Shown here: positions 54,391 to 64,000 of the stretch, one piece after another
How the letters are laid out: the number at the start of each line of letters is the position of its first letter
Numbering within the stretch: position 1 is the stretch's first letter
NCBI RefSeq assembly: GCF_003255815.1
Contig: NC_037677.1
Coordinates: forward strand, 109,250,326-109,314,325
DNA length: 64,000 bases
Source: Theropithecus gelada
Taxonomy: Eukaryota; Chordata; Mammalia; Primates; Cercopithecidae
Direction: 5' to 3'
Position numbers and translations under genes: made by a program
Notes under the pieces: model-generated
Databases searched by the model: none
What the model was told of the DNA's origin: nothing
The model's input: only the letters and a program-made list of their open reading frames with translations

Positions 54391-54494
54391 TCTTTCTTTC
54401 TTTCTTTCTTTCCTTCCTTCCTTCCTTCCTTCCTTCCTTCCTTCCTTCCTTCCTTCCTTCCTTCCTTCCTTCCTTCCTTCCTTCCTTCCTTCCG
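54391..54494. repeat. (CTTT)n(CCTT)n microsatellite; (GGAA)n on minus strand, about 20 units
   Basis: About five CTTT units, then about 82 bases of pure CCTT (54411-54493), joined directly to an antisense AluJ. It is an expanded Alu poly-A tail. On the minus strand it is a long run of GGAA, the core ETS-factor motif. The Lys-Glu-Gly-Arg repeat ORF is an artefact. Confidence 0.97.
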
Positions 54495-54498
54495 TCCG

Positions 54499-54781
54499 AC
54501 GGGATCTCACCGTCACTGAGCCTAGGGTACAGTGGCCCAGCAACAGCTCACTGCAACCTCAACTTTCTGGGCTCAAGTGATCCTTCCACCTCCACCTCAG
54601 CCTCCCGAGTAGCCACGACTACAGGTCCACCTCACACACCCAGCTAATTTTTAACTTTTTTGTAGAGACAGGATCTCTTTATGTTGTCCAGGCTGATCTC
54701 AAACTCCTGGCCTCAAGCAATCCTCCAGCCTCAGTCCCCCCAAAGTGCTGAGATTGCAAGCATGAACCACTGTGCCCAGCC
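54499..54781 (-). mobile_element. AluJ
   Basis: GACGGGATCTCACCGTCACT through AACTTTCTGGGCTCAAGTGA and CTCAAGCAATCCTCCAGCCT to CACTGTGCCCAGCC, an antisense old Alu. Its tail is the microsatellite at 54391-54494. Confidence 0.92.
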
Positions 54782-54794
54782 AGGAGCCTTTAGC

Positions 54795-54905
54795 TTTTAG
54801 AACAGCAGTGAGCAAATCATAGACAGCAGACCAAATCCAGCCTGCCACCTGTTTTTGTATGGCCCTCAGGCCAGTAATGGTTTACATGTTTAAATGATTG
54901 GGAAA
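54795..54905. repeat. hAT-type MER fragment
   Basis: GAGCAAATCATAGACAGCAG, ACCAAATCCAGCCTGCCACC, TGTTTTTGTATGGCCCTCAG is the counterpart, in opposite orientation, of the repeat at 28233-28305. Confidence 0.5.
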
Positions 54906-55940
54906 AATCAAAAGAAGAATATTTTTGACATGTGAAAATTACATAAATTCAAATTTTTTAATTATGATGAACTCTAAAATTTTCTTAAGTAAGGCTTGAA
55001 ATCACCTAATAAGATCTAATTGTAAACAATTGTGAAAAATCTTTTCACTGGTTGTGCCCCAGTTTTAGAAAAATATTGCAAATTTTCACACACTTGACTA
55101 AAATTACATATTTATAAAACTTTACATATTTATAAAATTACATATTTATTAAGGAGTTCATTTTAAAGACAGGTCTTTGAAATAATACTGCATGTTGACT
55201 ATACATATTCTACATATGATTCATGAATAGATGCAAAGAATGTTGGCAAAGTACATAAATTATTTTATTGTGGCATATTATTTATTTGATAAGCGTATCA
55301 CTTAAAAATACTGAATTTTTTCATGTGTCCCAATTAAATCTTTATCATCGAATGGGCTTATAGAAATTTAGTTATTAGAAAACTTGCCCAGCCAATAAAG
55401 AAAAGCATTCATTTTCTATTCTGTATACATGATCTGAAGCCATAGCTTTTTAGGTCTTTTAATCTGTTTGTTCAAGGCCAAGCTATTTATATGGATAATT
55501 TTTAAAGCATCTGTATAAAGAAAAAAAGAACATTTTATTTATTCACTGGGGTTTTTATGTGCCTTGAAATTGCATAGATAAAGTATTTTCGAGCTCATGG
55601 ATCTGGAAGAGATAAAAGGTCTCTTATTTTATAAGGCTTTATGTAAGCTTTTCAAATGTACAGTTTTCTCATGGCTAGAATTTTTTAAACAAAACATTAT
55701 TTCACTATTATAGCTAGAGTTTGATGTGGGCACCTCTTTTTCTTCCCTGAATTACATGTTAAATTATGTGTTTAAGGTTGTTTTTATGGTATTTTACCTT
55801 CTGAATTTTAACAGTTTTCTTGTTGGAGAAATTAATTTACCAATCTTCATTTTTAGTAGTGGGCAACTATTTAATAAAATCAGAATACTAAGTGTTAAAT
55901 ATGAATAGAAAACTCAAAAGTCAGATTTAAGAAACAGAAA
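54906..55940. other. AT-rich intronic sequence
   Basis: A short direct repeat, ACATATTTATAAAA, occurs three times at 55105-55150. Otherwise no feature recognised. Confidence 0.5.
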
Positions 55941-55984
55941 ATGAAACGTACCACTTGGTTTTGCAACCAAGTGGTACGTTTCAT
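55941..55984. repeat. Perfect inverted repeat: 20-bp arms, 4-nt loop
   Basis: ATGAAACGTACCACTTGGTT (55941-55960), loop TTGC, then its exact reverse complement at 55965-55984. The complementarity stops at both outer edges. No transposon ends or terminal direct repeats border it. Confidence 0.98.
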
Positions 55985-57174
55985 GAAGATGAAAAATTAT
56001 TTACCTCCCCCTACTTAAGAGTTTTTGCTAAGCCTGGTAGACTGAGAGAGAAGGGGCATTTTTATACTCTGGGGCAACTGGATCCAGACTAGATTCTGGA
56101 TGAACATTAGCTGTTGTTAGTTGTGCCATGTCAGGGCCAAGAAACAGCTTTCCCTGGCTGGAGCATTCCCAAGTCATCATGGCCACCAGACAGGTGGGGA
56201 ATAAATATTGTAGAATGGTGGGGCATTTGGAGAGCTCGCTCCTGATCCCAGGGACTCAATTTGGACCAGCTTCAATTGGAGCAAACAGGTGTTCCTGGGA
56301 GGAACTGTCCTCAGATGGCTGGAGGGGGTGCCATTCTTTCACATACATAAAAAGTTCCTCTTCCCTCTGCCTGCAGGAAAATTAGAATTAACTACAGCTT
56401 TTTCTTTTGAAATGGAAAAAGAGAAATAAAAATATGGCACCAGGTTTTGGCTGTGGCTGGATTTCCACAGAGCATGCAATCTATGATAAGTGATGAGAAT
56501 TCTTGAAGCAAAGCATGCCTGTAGTGTCAACATTGGAGATGCTATAAAAAGTAGATGAATGCAAAGAATCTTTTTACCAAAAGATATACCTATAAAATCA
56601 AATAGTCTTTCCTTCTGTTATTCATTTGTTCATTCACCAGGTATTTGTGGAGCACTTGCGATTCCCCAAACACTGGGCTAAGTGCTAGGGACGAGAGTGT
56701 AACATGTAACAAGGTCCTGCCCTCAAAGTACTTGGCCTGAGTTGTAATAATGGTAATTGGTTGGAACATGAAAGTGAACCTGAGTGGTCTTTGGGAGACC
56801 ATAGGCGGAAAGTGGTTGCTGGCCTCAGAAAGATTTGTTTTTCTGCAATATTACCATATCAAAGATATGACTAACTTGTTTTATTTGGGAATATTCTTTT
56901 TAAATCATATTTTTCCTATAAAACAGAAAATAGTAATATTAAAGAAATTTTTAAGTAAAAAAATTGTTTTTAATCCCTTTACCTTGAAACAAGCTATTCC
57001 TTTGACCCAAGTATTCCCTTCCAACCTTTTAGTCATGTTTCAAGTTCAATATTATATTGCTTTACTCACTTAATATTATAATCTTAAAGTTTCCACAGTC
57101 TTTGTGATTTGTATTTTTGCCAAATTTAAAAAATTTATCATAATAACAAAGGATTTTAAAAACCTCTTATTTGG
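55985..57174. other. Intronic sequence with an L2 fragment
   Basis: 56612-56740 (TTCATTTGTTCATTCACCAG, GTATTTGTGGAGCACTTGCG, ACTGGGCTAAGTGCTAGGGA, GTCCTGCCCTCAAAGTACTT) is an antisense L2 3' end. 56110-56340 is less AT-rich and unrecognised. Confidence 0.6.
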
Positions 57175-57480
57175 GGCCAGACGCGGTGGCTCACACCTTA
57201 ATCCCAGCACTTTGGGAGGCCGAGGTGGGCAGATCACCTGAGGTCAGGAGTTCGAGACCAACCTAGCCAATGTGGCGAAACTCCATCTCTACTAAAAGTG
57301 CAAAAATTAGCCGGGCGTGGTGGTGGGTACCTGTAATCGCAGCTACTCAGGAGGCTGAGGCAGGAGAACCGCTTGAATCCGGGAGGCAGAGGTTGCAGTG
57401 AGCCGAGATCACGCCACTGCACTCCAGCCTGACAACAAGAGCAAGACTCCATGTCAAAAAAAACAAAACAAAACAAAAAA
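57175..57480 (+). mobile_element. Full-length AluS with target duplication
   Basis: GGCCAGACGCGGTGGCTCAC through both arms, ending in AAAACAAAACAAAAC. AAAACCTCTTATTT before and AAAGCCTCATATTTT after are the decayed target copies. Confidence 0.94.
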
Positions 57481-60010
57481 AGCCTCATATTTTGTAAGGG
57501 TAAAAAATGTTATCAAGAAACAGGGAGAAAATTATTCATAATTATACTGGCTAAAGGTCACAACTATTAATTGGCATATTTATTCCAGTTTTATTCCAGT
57601 ATTCTAGTACATACGTTTTTTAGGTACAACATATAAAACTTTATATCCTATTATTTGCATTAAGAGTAAACTGAAAGTGTTTTCCCATGCCATTAAAAAT
57701 TCTTTGTAATCATTATTTATGTGGTTGTTTCTGGCTGTAATATTTTTAGATCCTACTCGTCTTAGGAATCTATAGATGTGGAACCATTGTCTTCTGGCAT
57801 TTCGTGTTTCAGAGTAGCAGAAAAATAGACCAATTTATGGTACTCTGGAGTGACATGTTGTGGGTTTTGTTTGTTTAGTTTTGGTTTTATAAATCTTTGG
57901 GATTGAACAGAGTCTGGATATTTCTATATATGAGGTCTTTCACTCATTTTGCATGGATCACAGAACTTTAAATCTGCACATTCAAGTCCTCCCTCTACCG
58001 ACCAGGAGAGGTTTTTTTAAAATCATGTCTTGGATTATTGCTTCCATTTCAGATTTTCTGGCATCAGGATCATCCACAATTCTAACACTAGACCTCTATC
58101 TCCAATGTTTGTCATGTTTTAAAAATAATGTTGTTCTCTTCTTTTTCTTCTCATTTATCTCCAACACCATTGGAGCATTGTTTCTAGTCTGTGCTGCTGG
58201 TTATGTGAGTATTAATGCCGCTGTTGCATTACTGGTTTCCCTGAAATCTTTTCTTTATCTATCCTATTGCCTCATCTCTTATCTCCTTGAAGTCTCGCTG
58301 GTTCTTACCTTACAGTTTTCTGCCCTGGCTTGATAAAGCTTTACCTTCTTACTGTTTTTATTAAGGACACCAAACTATTTTCAAAAATGTTTTTTGGTTT
58401 CTTTAGTTCATAAGTTTCAGAATTGCATTCTTTCTCAGAATCTTTACGATGTTGTTTTCTGCCCCCCGCCCCTTGTTCTGTAGTATAGATTTTTTCTATC
58501 ATCCTTATGTTATTTTGAGTTTCTTGTTTGGTTACTTTTCAAAACAACATCTTGAATCTGCAAATGGAGAGCTGCTTGATATGCTCGCCTCTGTCCCAAT
58601 TCCCTTTGTTGGAAAGAAATGGGACTTCTTCCTTCTCCCACTCTGTGACTCTGTTGGGAAAAATGTCCACCCCTTATGTGTACAACTGTCATCTCCTTCC
58701 CAAGCTTACCTTCCCACCACCACAAAAAAACACACTATTTATGAAGACCACAGTTCCCAGAATTCACTGCATGATGCCATACCTTCTCTATAGCTACCTA
58801 ATATTGATTTATTGTTTTCTTGGGAACTCTGATTTCCTTACTGCGTATAGAACAGAAACAAGATGGGGAATGTAGAGAAAAAGAAAAGAAGACAGCAGTC
58901 CAAATACCTCCTGAGTTACAACACTTACAAGACAGATTGCATCTTGATTTCTGGTTGTTACAGACCATGCACTTTCTATCTAGTGGAAGACTGTGGCAGG
59001 TGAACTACTTCTTTCATTTTTCAACACTGTTCATTTTTTGTAGCAGTAGAAAATCCTTCTATGCTCTGGCAGTTTGTGATGTAAGTTTTGGTGGTGTAAA
59101 TTTTCATCATCTTCTATTTTCTTCATCCAAATGTAATGGACACTTTGATAGAGGCAGCATTAGGATCCATGGAGGAGGCACCATTGTAAACTGGAACCTG
59201 AGTGATTTTTTAAATTGCCCTAGATAAGGGGGCCATAAGAACTATTTCTATAGCTCTACCCTTGGGCCTGTCTGCCTGGGTGGTCCTGTTTTAACTGTTG
59301 GTATTTAATTATTGATGATTTACTGACACAAGGCATGGAAGCCTTAGGGAAAATGAATTCCAACGTGCTACTTTCTTTAGATGAATCTTCTTTGAGGTTT
59401 AAGTGTCCCTCTAAGTAATATAGTGAGGCAGGATTTAAGGGGCCATTCCAAATACTGCCTTGCAAAGTCAGCCACAGCGTGAGTGCCTACTATATGCTCT
59501 GGACAGAAGGAACCTTATTAAAGGGCCAAGTTCTTTCATAGTTTTCATGTAACCCATTGATGTGTTTCTTTTCACACCTTATTTCCTCTTGAACATCACT
59601 GGTTTCATGGTGGTTTTCTAAGACTTCTGAAAGGTACTACAAACTATGTATGTAGACAGAATAGAACCCCACCAAAAGGTGTACTTTTTCTTTAGTGGCA
59701 CTGTGCCATCAAAACTGCCATCCCGAGCTGGTGCCCAAAATGCCTCCCTTTAGAGCTTGCTGCCTTGATCATGCAGCTGTGCTGTCTCCTCAGATGCTCT
59801 GTGGGCACCGCTGTAACCTGTTCCTCAGCTCTGCTGAGTGTGGCATAATCAGATTCCTTGCTGAGAATCGGTGGGTGGAGGAGTAGAGGGGAGCCAGGGC
59901 TAGATCCTGGAGGACTTTAGGAAGCTACAGATCAGATCAGAGAGACTGAATAGGAAAGGATCAAATCAAACTTCACCACATCAACGAAACGGGCCTATGC
60001 ATACTACAAC
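57481..60010. other. Intronic block; old repeat traces, no gene supported
   Basis: 57590-57740 resembles an old L1 3'-region. 57950-58450 and 58730-58910 have the look of old interspersed repeats (for example CACAGTTCCCAGAATTCACT), but I cannot assign them. Plus-strand ORFs of 114-135 codons overlap in different frames, without domains or splice context. 58340-58460 contains GCCCCCCGCCCC. Confidence 0.45.
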
Positions 60011-60278
60011 CTTTTTTTTTTTTTTTTTTTTTTGAGATGGAGTCTCGCTCTGTCACCCAGGCTGGAGTGCCTCCCAGGTTCACGCATTCTTCTGCCTCAG
60101 TCTCCCGAGTTGCTGGGACTACAGGCTCCCGCCACCATGCCCGGCTAATTTTTTGTATTTTTAGTAGAGATGAGATTTCACCGTGTTAGCCAGGATGGTC
60201 TCGATCTCCTGACCTTGTGATCCGCCTCGGCCTCCCACAGTGCTGGGATTACAAGTGTGAGCCGCCGCTGTGCCCGGC
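60011..60278 (-). mobile_element. AluY-like element with internal deletion
   Basis: Antisense. CCCAGGCTGGAGTG runs straight into CCTCCCAGGTTCACGC, so about 40-45 bases of the right arm (the internal CAGTGG...CTCTGC part) are missing. CACCGTGTTAGCCAGGATGG and CCTTGTGATCCGCC fit AluY. It ends GCTGTGCCCGGC, and AACTTTTTT beyond mirrors the AACCTTTTT before it. Confidence 0.9.
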
Positions 60279-60297
60279 AACTTTTTTTTTTTTTTTA

Positions 60298-60691
60298 AGC
60301 AACAATTTTGCTTTAATAAGACTTGAAAATTTTCACCAGTTTTGCTTTGGGGAAAAATGTATTAATGATATGTCTTGTCAAGATATTGTAACATTTTCAG
60401 AATGAAACCCATCTCTGGGCACTGGGGTTCTTATTTGGTGCACACCTGCCTCGTTGATCAAGTTCTCTGGCTTTTATTATTTCTACTTGCAAATAGAGAT
60501 GTATAACAGCCAACCTCAGAAGAAGAAGGGGTTGATTTCATCAGCATGACTAAAGCTGACAGAGTACTTGAGAGGACCTGGCAAGGTACTGCAGGACGCC
60601 TTGGCCTTGCAGATCTGTGAGGAGAAGGAAATGGGCACAGCCCTACAGACATGAACCAATGGACATGATATGGAACCATCCTGGCCAGTGA
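60298..60691. other. Intronic sequence between Alus
   Basis: No feature recognised. Confidence 0.45.
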
Positions 60692-60700
60692 CCAAGTCTT

Positions 60701-60980
60701 TTTTTTTTTTAAGACTGGGTCTTGCTGTGTCACCCAGACTGGAGTGCAGTGGCGCCATCTCAGCTCACTGCAACCTCTGCCTCCCAGGTTCAAGCGATTC
60801 TCCTGCCTCAGCCTCCCGAGTAGCTGGGATTACAGGCACCCACCACCACGCCTGGCTAATTTTTGTATTTTTAGTAGAGACAGGGTTTCACCATGTTGGC
60901 CAGGCTGGTCTCGAACTCCTGACCTCAGGTGATCTGCCCACCTCCGCCTCCCAAAGTGCTGGGAGCCCCCATGCCTGGCC
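60701..60980 (-). mobile_element. AluS with target duplication and 5' internal deletion
   Basis: Antisense. GTGCTGGGAG joins directly to CCCCCATGCCTGGCC, skipping about 18 bases (TTACAGGCGTGAGCCACC box). CCAAGTCTTTTTT at about 60692 and CCAAGTCTTTTTC at 60979 are the target copies. Confidence 0.94.
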
Positions 60981-60992
60981 AAGTCTTTTTCT

Positions 60993-61235
60993 TCTCATTT
61001 TTATTACACAAATAGTAACATCAAAGCAAAAGAAAACTTTTTTTTTTAAAGAAAAGGAAAAAACAAAATCACTCCTAACACTATAACCCACCCCATCTAT
61101 AATGATCTCTCCCCCACCCTTATTAGTTTTTACTTTTTATTCATCTGTTGACATTTTTCTTTATATGGCTCTAATTGTAGTGTAACCAATTTTAAGTTCT
61201 GCGTTTTTGTTTTTAACTTAACATTACAGCTTCTA
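60993..61235. other. Intronic sequence between Alus
   Basis: AT-rich, with an A/G-rich patch at 61026-61070; no feature recognised. Confidence 0.45.
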
Positions 61236-61254
61236 CTACTAATGTCAATTTTTT

Positions 61255-61558
61255 TTTTTTTTTTTTTTGAGACGGAGTTTTGATCTTGTTGCCCAGGCTA
61301 GAGTGCAGTGGCGCAATCTTGGCTCACTGCAACCCCTGCCTCCTGAGTTCAAACTATTCTCCTGCCTCAGCCTCCCCAGTACCTGGGATTACAGGCGTGT
61401 GCCACCACACCCAGCTAATTTTTTTTTTTTTTGTATTTTTAGTAGAGACGGGGTTTCATCATGTTGGCAGGCTGGTCTCAAACTCCTGAGCTCAGGTGAT
61501 CCACCCGCCTCAGCCTCCCGAAGTGCAGAAATTACAGGCATCAGCCACCGTGCCTGGC
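61255..61558 (-). mobile_element. AluS with exact 18-bp target duplication
   Basis: Antisense Alu ending CACCGTGCCTGGC. CTACTAATGTCAATTTTT at 61236-61253 recurs exactly at 61559-61576. A 13-base T run lies in the middle linker. Exact target copies suggest a later insertion than its neighbours. Confidence 0.96.
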
Positions 61559-61576
61559 CTACTAATGTCAATTTTT

Positions 61577-62386
61577 CATAGTTATTATAGTTATTGTAGT
61601 TAGTGGGTTTTTTAAAAATCAAGTTATTTTGACATATATGGAGACTCAGGAAAGCCCAGCAGTGTGTGGTTGACATTAATTTGTTTTCAGAAAATAGAAG
61701 GGCTGCCTCTAGCATGTCCTTAGAGTTCCTCAGCCTGGTATTTAAGAGCACTCTCAGTTTTGACAACTGGGTACTGAGAGTTATTTGTACCTTTCTAGAG
61801 TATCCATCTAAACCACTTGCATATATTAATTTTAACGTGTTTGATGATAATATTGATGACAAAAATGTATGTATAAGCTGAGCAGGCAAGTCATTGTGGT
61901 AGGAAAAAGTGCGGTGAATCCCAGAAATAGCCCTACTTTTCCCAAGGTATTCCCTAACTGACTGGACTTGGGTTAGGGCTCCGTGCATTGTCTTCAACAG
62001 ATGTCAGTGCTTGGAAATGTAATCAGTAACAGTCATGTGCACCTACCTGGTCATGTGTTAACCAAGTGAAATGTGTCTCCGCCTTGCACGAAGCACCGAA
62101 GGGCAGCCTCTGCATTCCGGAGGTCAGGAGGAAGGCCGGAGGGAAGGGTGGTTTTGGAGCTGACTCCAGGAGGCATGGGTGGGGCGCCCTGGTCGGAGGT
62201 GCTGGACAGCCAGGGGGCAGCATGGGAGCATTTTGTATGTGATGAAGGAGGACAGAGAATTGGAAGAGGGGGATAAACGAAAACGTCACCGTTCTTCCTG
62301 AGTCCAGCCCTGGGGAGGATGATGGATGACTTTTTGTCATCTTTTGTATTTCCTCAGGGGCAGCTGAAACAGAATCTCTTTACTGA
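61577..62386. other. Intronic sequence with a GC-rich patch at 62080-62260
   Basis: 62080-62260 is locally GC-rich with several CpGs (ACGAAGCACCGAAGGGCAGC, GGAAGGCCGGAGGG, GGGGCGCCCTGGTCGGAGG). It is too short and CpG-poor for a CpG island. No exon recognised. Confidence 0.5.
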
Positions 62387-62452
62387 GACCAGAGGTTGAA
62401 AACTGGAAGTCTGTGGGCCACAAGTGGCCCGCAGAATTTTTTTCTTTTGCTC
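62387..62452. repeat. hAT-type MER end
   Basis: GACCAGAGGTTGAAAACTGG, AAGTCTGTGGGCCACAAGTG, GCCCGCAGAATTTTT resembles the same MER ending seen at 28233 and 54795. Confidence 0.4.
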
Positions 62453-62454
62453 TG

Positions 62455-63150
62455 CATGGGTTTTTTAAAATTAAGTTATTATTTACACACAACAAAATTC
62501 ATCCAATGTAACTGTAGAGTTGGATGTATGTTGGTACACATATGCAGCTGTGTTGCCTTGTTCCACCATCACACATCAAGATATAGAACAGTTCCCTCAC
62601 TCCACCAGTTTCCTCCTGCCCCTTTGCATTCAAATCTCTTTCCCCACCCTGCCCCAGAGAGCCACTGATCTGCTTCCTGACATTAGAGTTTTGCCTTTTC
62701 TAGAATTTCACGTACATGGAATTATACAGTGTGTCATCTTTTGTATACAACATCTTTCACATGCATAGAGCTTTTGCAATGCATCCATGTGGTTGCATAT
62801 GTCAGTATTTCATTCCTTTTAATTGCTGAGTGATATTCCAGAGTGGGGGTACACTACAGCTGATTACTATTCACCCGTAGATGAATGTGTAGATTGCTTC
62901 CAGTTTGAAGCTATTTTAAGTAACGCTGCTGTGAATATTTGTGTATATATCTTTTTGCAGACATAGGTTTCCATTTCTCTTGGTAAATATCTAGGAGTAG
63001 GATTGATGGGTCATATGGTAAGTATATGTTTAATTTTATAAGAACCTGTCTGATTGTTCCCAAAGACACTGAACCATTTTGCAGTCCCATAACCATGGAT
63101 GAGAGTTCCTGTTGCTCTGCATCATTGCTCTTAAAGCATCCAAACACTCA
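62455..63150 (-). mobile_element. Old L1M 3' region with ORF2 C-terminal remnant
   Basis: 3' UTR boxes read antisense (ACACAACAAAATTCATCCAA, GTTCCCTCACTCCACCAG, CACGTACATGGAATTATACA, GAGTGATATTCCAGAGTGGG), then the ORF2 end. On the minus strand at 62911-63147 the frame contains LPYDPSILLLDIYQEKW, the equivalent of the L1 'YDPAIPLLGIYP' motif. The copy is ancient and broken. Confidence 0.85.
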
Positions 63151-63289
63151 GAACCCATTAAAGGACACATGGCCTGTAGCTCACCCCAGTTCCTATTTGA
63201 CCTATTTTCCTCATTTACATTACCCACCTGTCACCTGTAGGTTTGTGACCTGTGCCATTGAGCAGCTTTATGCCCCTTAGTATATTACA
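63151..63289. other. Intronic sequence, unique
   Basis: No feature recognised. Confidence 0.45.
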
Positions 63290-63520
63290 GAGCATGACAG
63301 TTAAGAGCAGGGTCTATAGAGATTCGCAGTTGGAATCTCCATCTTGCCATTTATAAGCTGTCACTTTGGACTTTCCTCTGAATTCACTTCTTCATCTGTA
63401 AAATGCTAAAAACACCTTATTTATTAGCTGGCTAGTTGTAAAAATAAAAAATACAGAGCATGTGAAGCACCTATCACAGGACTGGGCCTATAGAAAATGT
63501 GTACAATAGATGATACCTGT
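63290..63520 (+). repeat. MIR, nearly complete
   Basis: GAGCATGACAGTTAAGAGCA, GGGTCTATAGAG, TTGCCATTTATAAGCTGTCA, ACTTCTTCATCTGTAAAATG, AGCACCTATCACAGGACTGG follow the sense MIR order. Confidence 0.8.
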
Positions 63521-63701
63521 TAGTATCCACACAGTAGCCGCATGATTCTCTATTATGTGTGTGTGCGTCAGAGTCATCTGCACAGATTTTTTAAAAACAT
63601 AGCTCCTGCCCCAGACATAGGCGCCCCTGCTCAGCCCTCCTTCATAATGAGAATTTCCCAGGCTGGGCCTGTGCATATGCATTGGTTAAAAGTCCCATAG
63701 T

Positions 63702-63990
63702 CCGGGTGTGGTGGCTCACACCTGTAATCCCAGCATTTTGGGAGGCCAAGGCAAGCGGATCACTTGAGGCCAGGAATTTGAGAACAAGCTGACGAAACCC
63801 TGTCTCAACTAAAAAAAGAAAAAAAATTAACCGGGTATGGTGGCGTGTGCCTGTGCTCCCAGCTACTTGGGAGGCTGAGGTGAGAGAATCTCTTGAACGC
63901 AGGAGGTGTAGGTTGAAGTGAGCCAAGACCGTGCCACTGCACTCCAGCCTGGGCAACAGAACAAGACTCTGTTTCATAAATAAATAAATA
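63702..63990 (+). mobile_element. AluS/J with target duplication, at window end
   Basis: GGGTGTGGTGGCTCACACCT through both arms to an AAATAAATAAAT tail. ATAGTCC at 63697-63703 recurs at 63991-63997, so the last bases of the window are the far side of the insertion. A short deletion removes the CCTGGCCAACATGG box. Confidence 0.93.
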
Positions 63991-64000
63991 ATAGTCCACA

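Larger units (their letters stand above)
1..64000 (+). other. VTI1A: Interior of the VTI1A gene (partial; introns plus two coding exons)
   Basis: The only recognisable coding exons, at 41525-41595 and 42248-42309, belong to VTI1A on the plus strand. The intronic miR-4295-like hairpin at 7491-7565 fits the same locus, because human MIR4295 lies within VTI1A. I found neither the 5' exons (N-terminal three-helix domain) nor the last exon (transmembrane anchor). So 1-41524 is read as the 3' part of one or more upstream introns and 42310-64000 as the start of the next intron. That no other short exon is hidden in the introns is an inference from reading, not from an alignment. Confidence 0.85.

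Noticed and set aside
54358..54647. Ser/Pro-Phe-Leu and Lys-Glu-Gly-Arg repeat proteins on opposite strands
   Set aside because: These are translations of the CCTT/GGAA microsatellite.
57953..59227. Overlapping plus-strand ORFs of 114-135 codons, one hydrophobic
   Set aside because: They sit in different frames over the same AT- and T-rich DNA. The hydrophobicity follows from T-rich codons, and no family is recognised.
61389..61997. Minus-strand ORF of 202 codons
   Set aside because: The C-terminal half is the translation of an Alu and the rest has no recognisable domain, start context or splice context.
62080..62260. CpG island or promoter
   Set aside because: GC-rich for this intron, but under 200 bases, with few CpGs and no promoter or exon next to it.
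1..64000. CRISPR arrays, operons, bacterial terminators or ribosome-binding sites
   Set aside because: This is primate nuclear DNA; regularly spaced repeats here are microsatellites and Alus.
1..64000. tRNA, U6, 7SK, Y RNA or snoRNA genes
   Set aside because: I read for their conserved boxes and saw none. A covariance-model search would be the decisive test.

Overview
The window is primate nuclear DNA from the inside of one large gene, most likely from an Old World monkey (Cercopithecidae). Alu, L1PA, L2, MIR, MaLR and Tigger repeats are dense. At least two young Alus (3560-3710 and 13889-14176) carry a CCGGCC-derived motif just before CACTGCACTCC, which I associate with the Old World monkey AluYR lineage rather than human AluY. 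A 275-base run of N at 6177-6451 marks a draft assembly gap.

The only protein-coding sequence I can support is two short internal exons on the plus strand, 41525-41595 and 42248-42309. Together they encode most of the SNARE motif of VTI1A (vesicle transport through interaction with t-SNAREs 1A), about residues 143-187 of the 217-residue protein. Both have canonical acceptors and donors and a 652-bp intron between them. The rest of the window is intron: more than 41 kb upstream and more than 21 kb downstream. The membrane-anchor exon is not reached.

The second functional element is an intronic microRNA hairpin at 7491-7565, same strand as the gene. Its 5' arm contains the 18-nt sequence I know as mature miR-4295 (miR-130/301 seed family), whose human gene lies in VTI1A.

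Layout: 1-6 kb, L1 and Alu fragments; 6.0-6.5 kb, poly-T, L1 end and the gap; 6.5-13 kb, mostly unique sequence with the microRNA, an L2 and two Alus; 13.9-25.2 kb, minus-strand Alus, long repeat-poor blocks and a 1.2-kb Tigger2-like DNA transposon; 26-31 kb, an antisense ERV LTR, a MaLR solo LTR and L1 pieces; 31-36 kb, an Alu cluster inside an old L1, with a trimeric Alu and an Alu bearing a fold-back duplication; 36-46 kb, the repeat-poor neighbourhood of the exons; 46-57 kb, ancient MIR/L2, microsatellites and a perfect 20-bp hairpin at 55941-55984; 57-64 kb, a cluster of Alus and an old L1.

I see no undescribed gene system. The observations most worth checking are the perfect hairpin, the fold-back duplication in an Alu, the microRNA, the donor site that supplies an immediate stop codon just before the membrane anchor, and the inverted Alu pair flanking the two exons.
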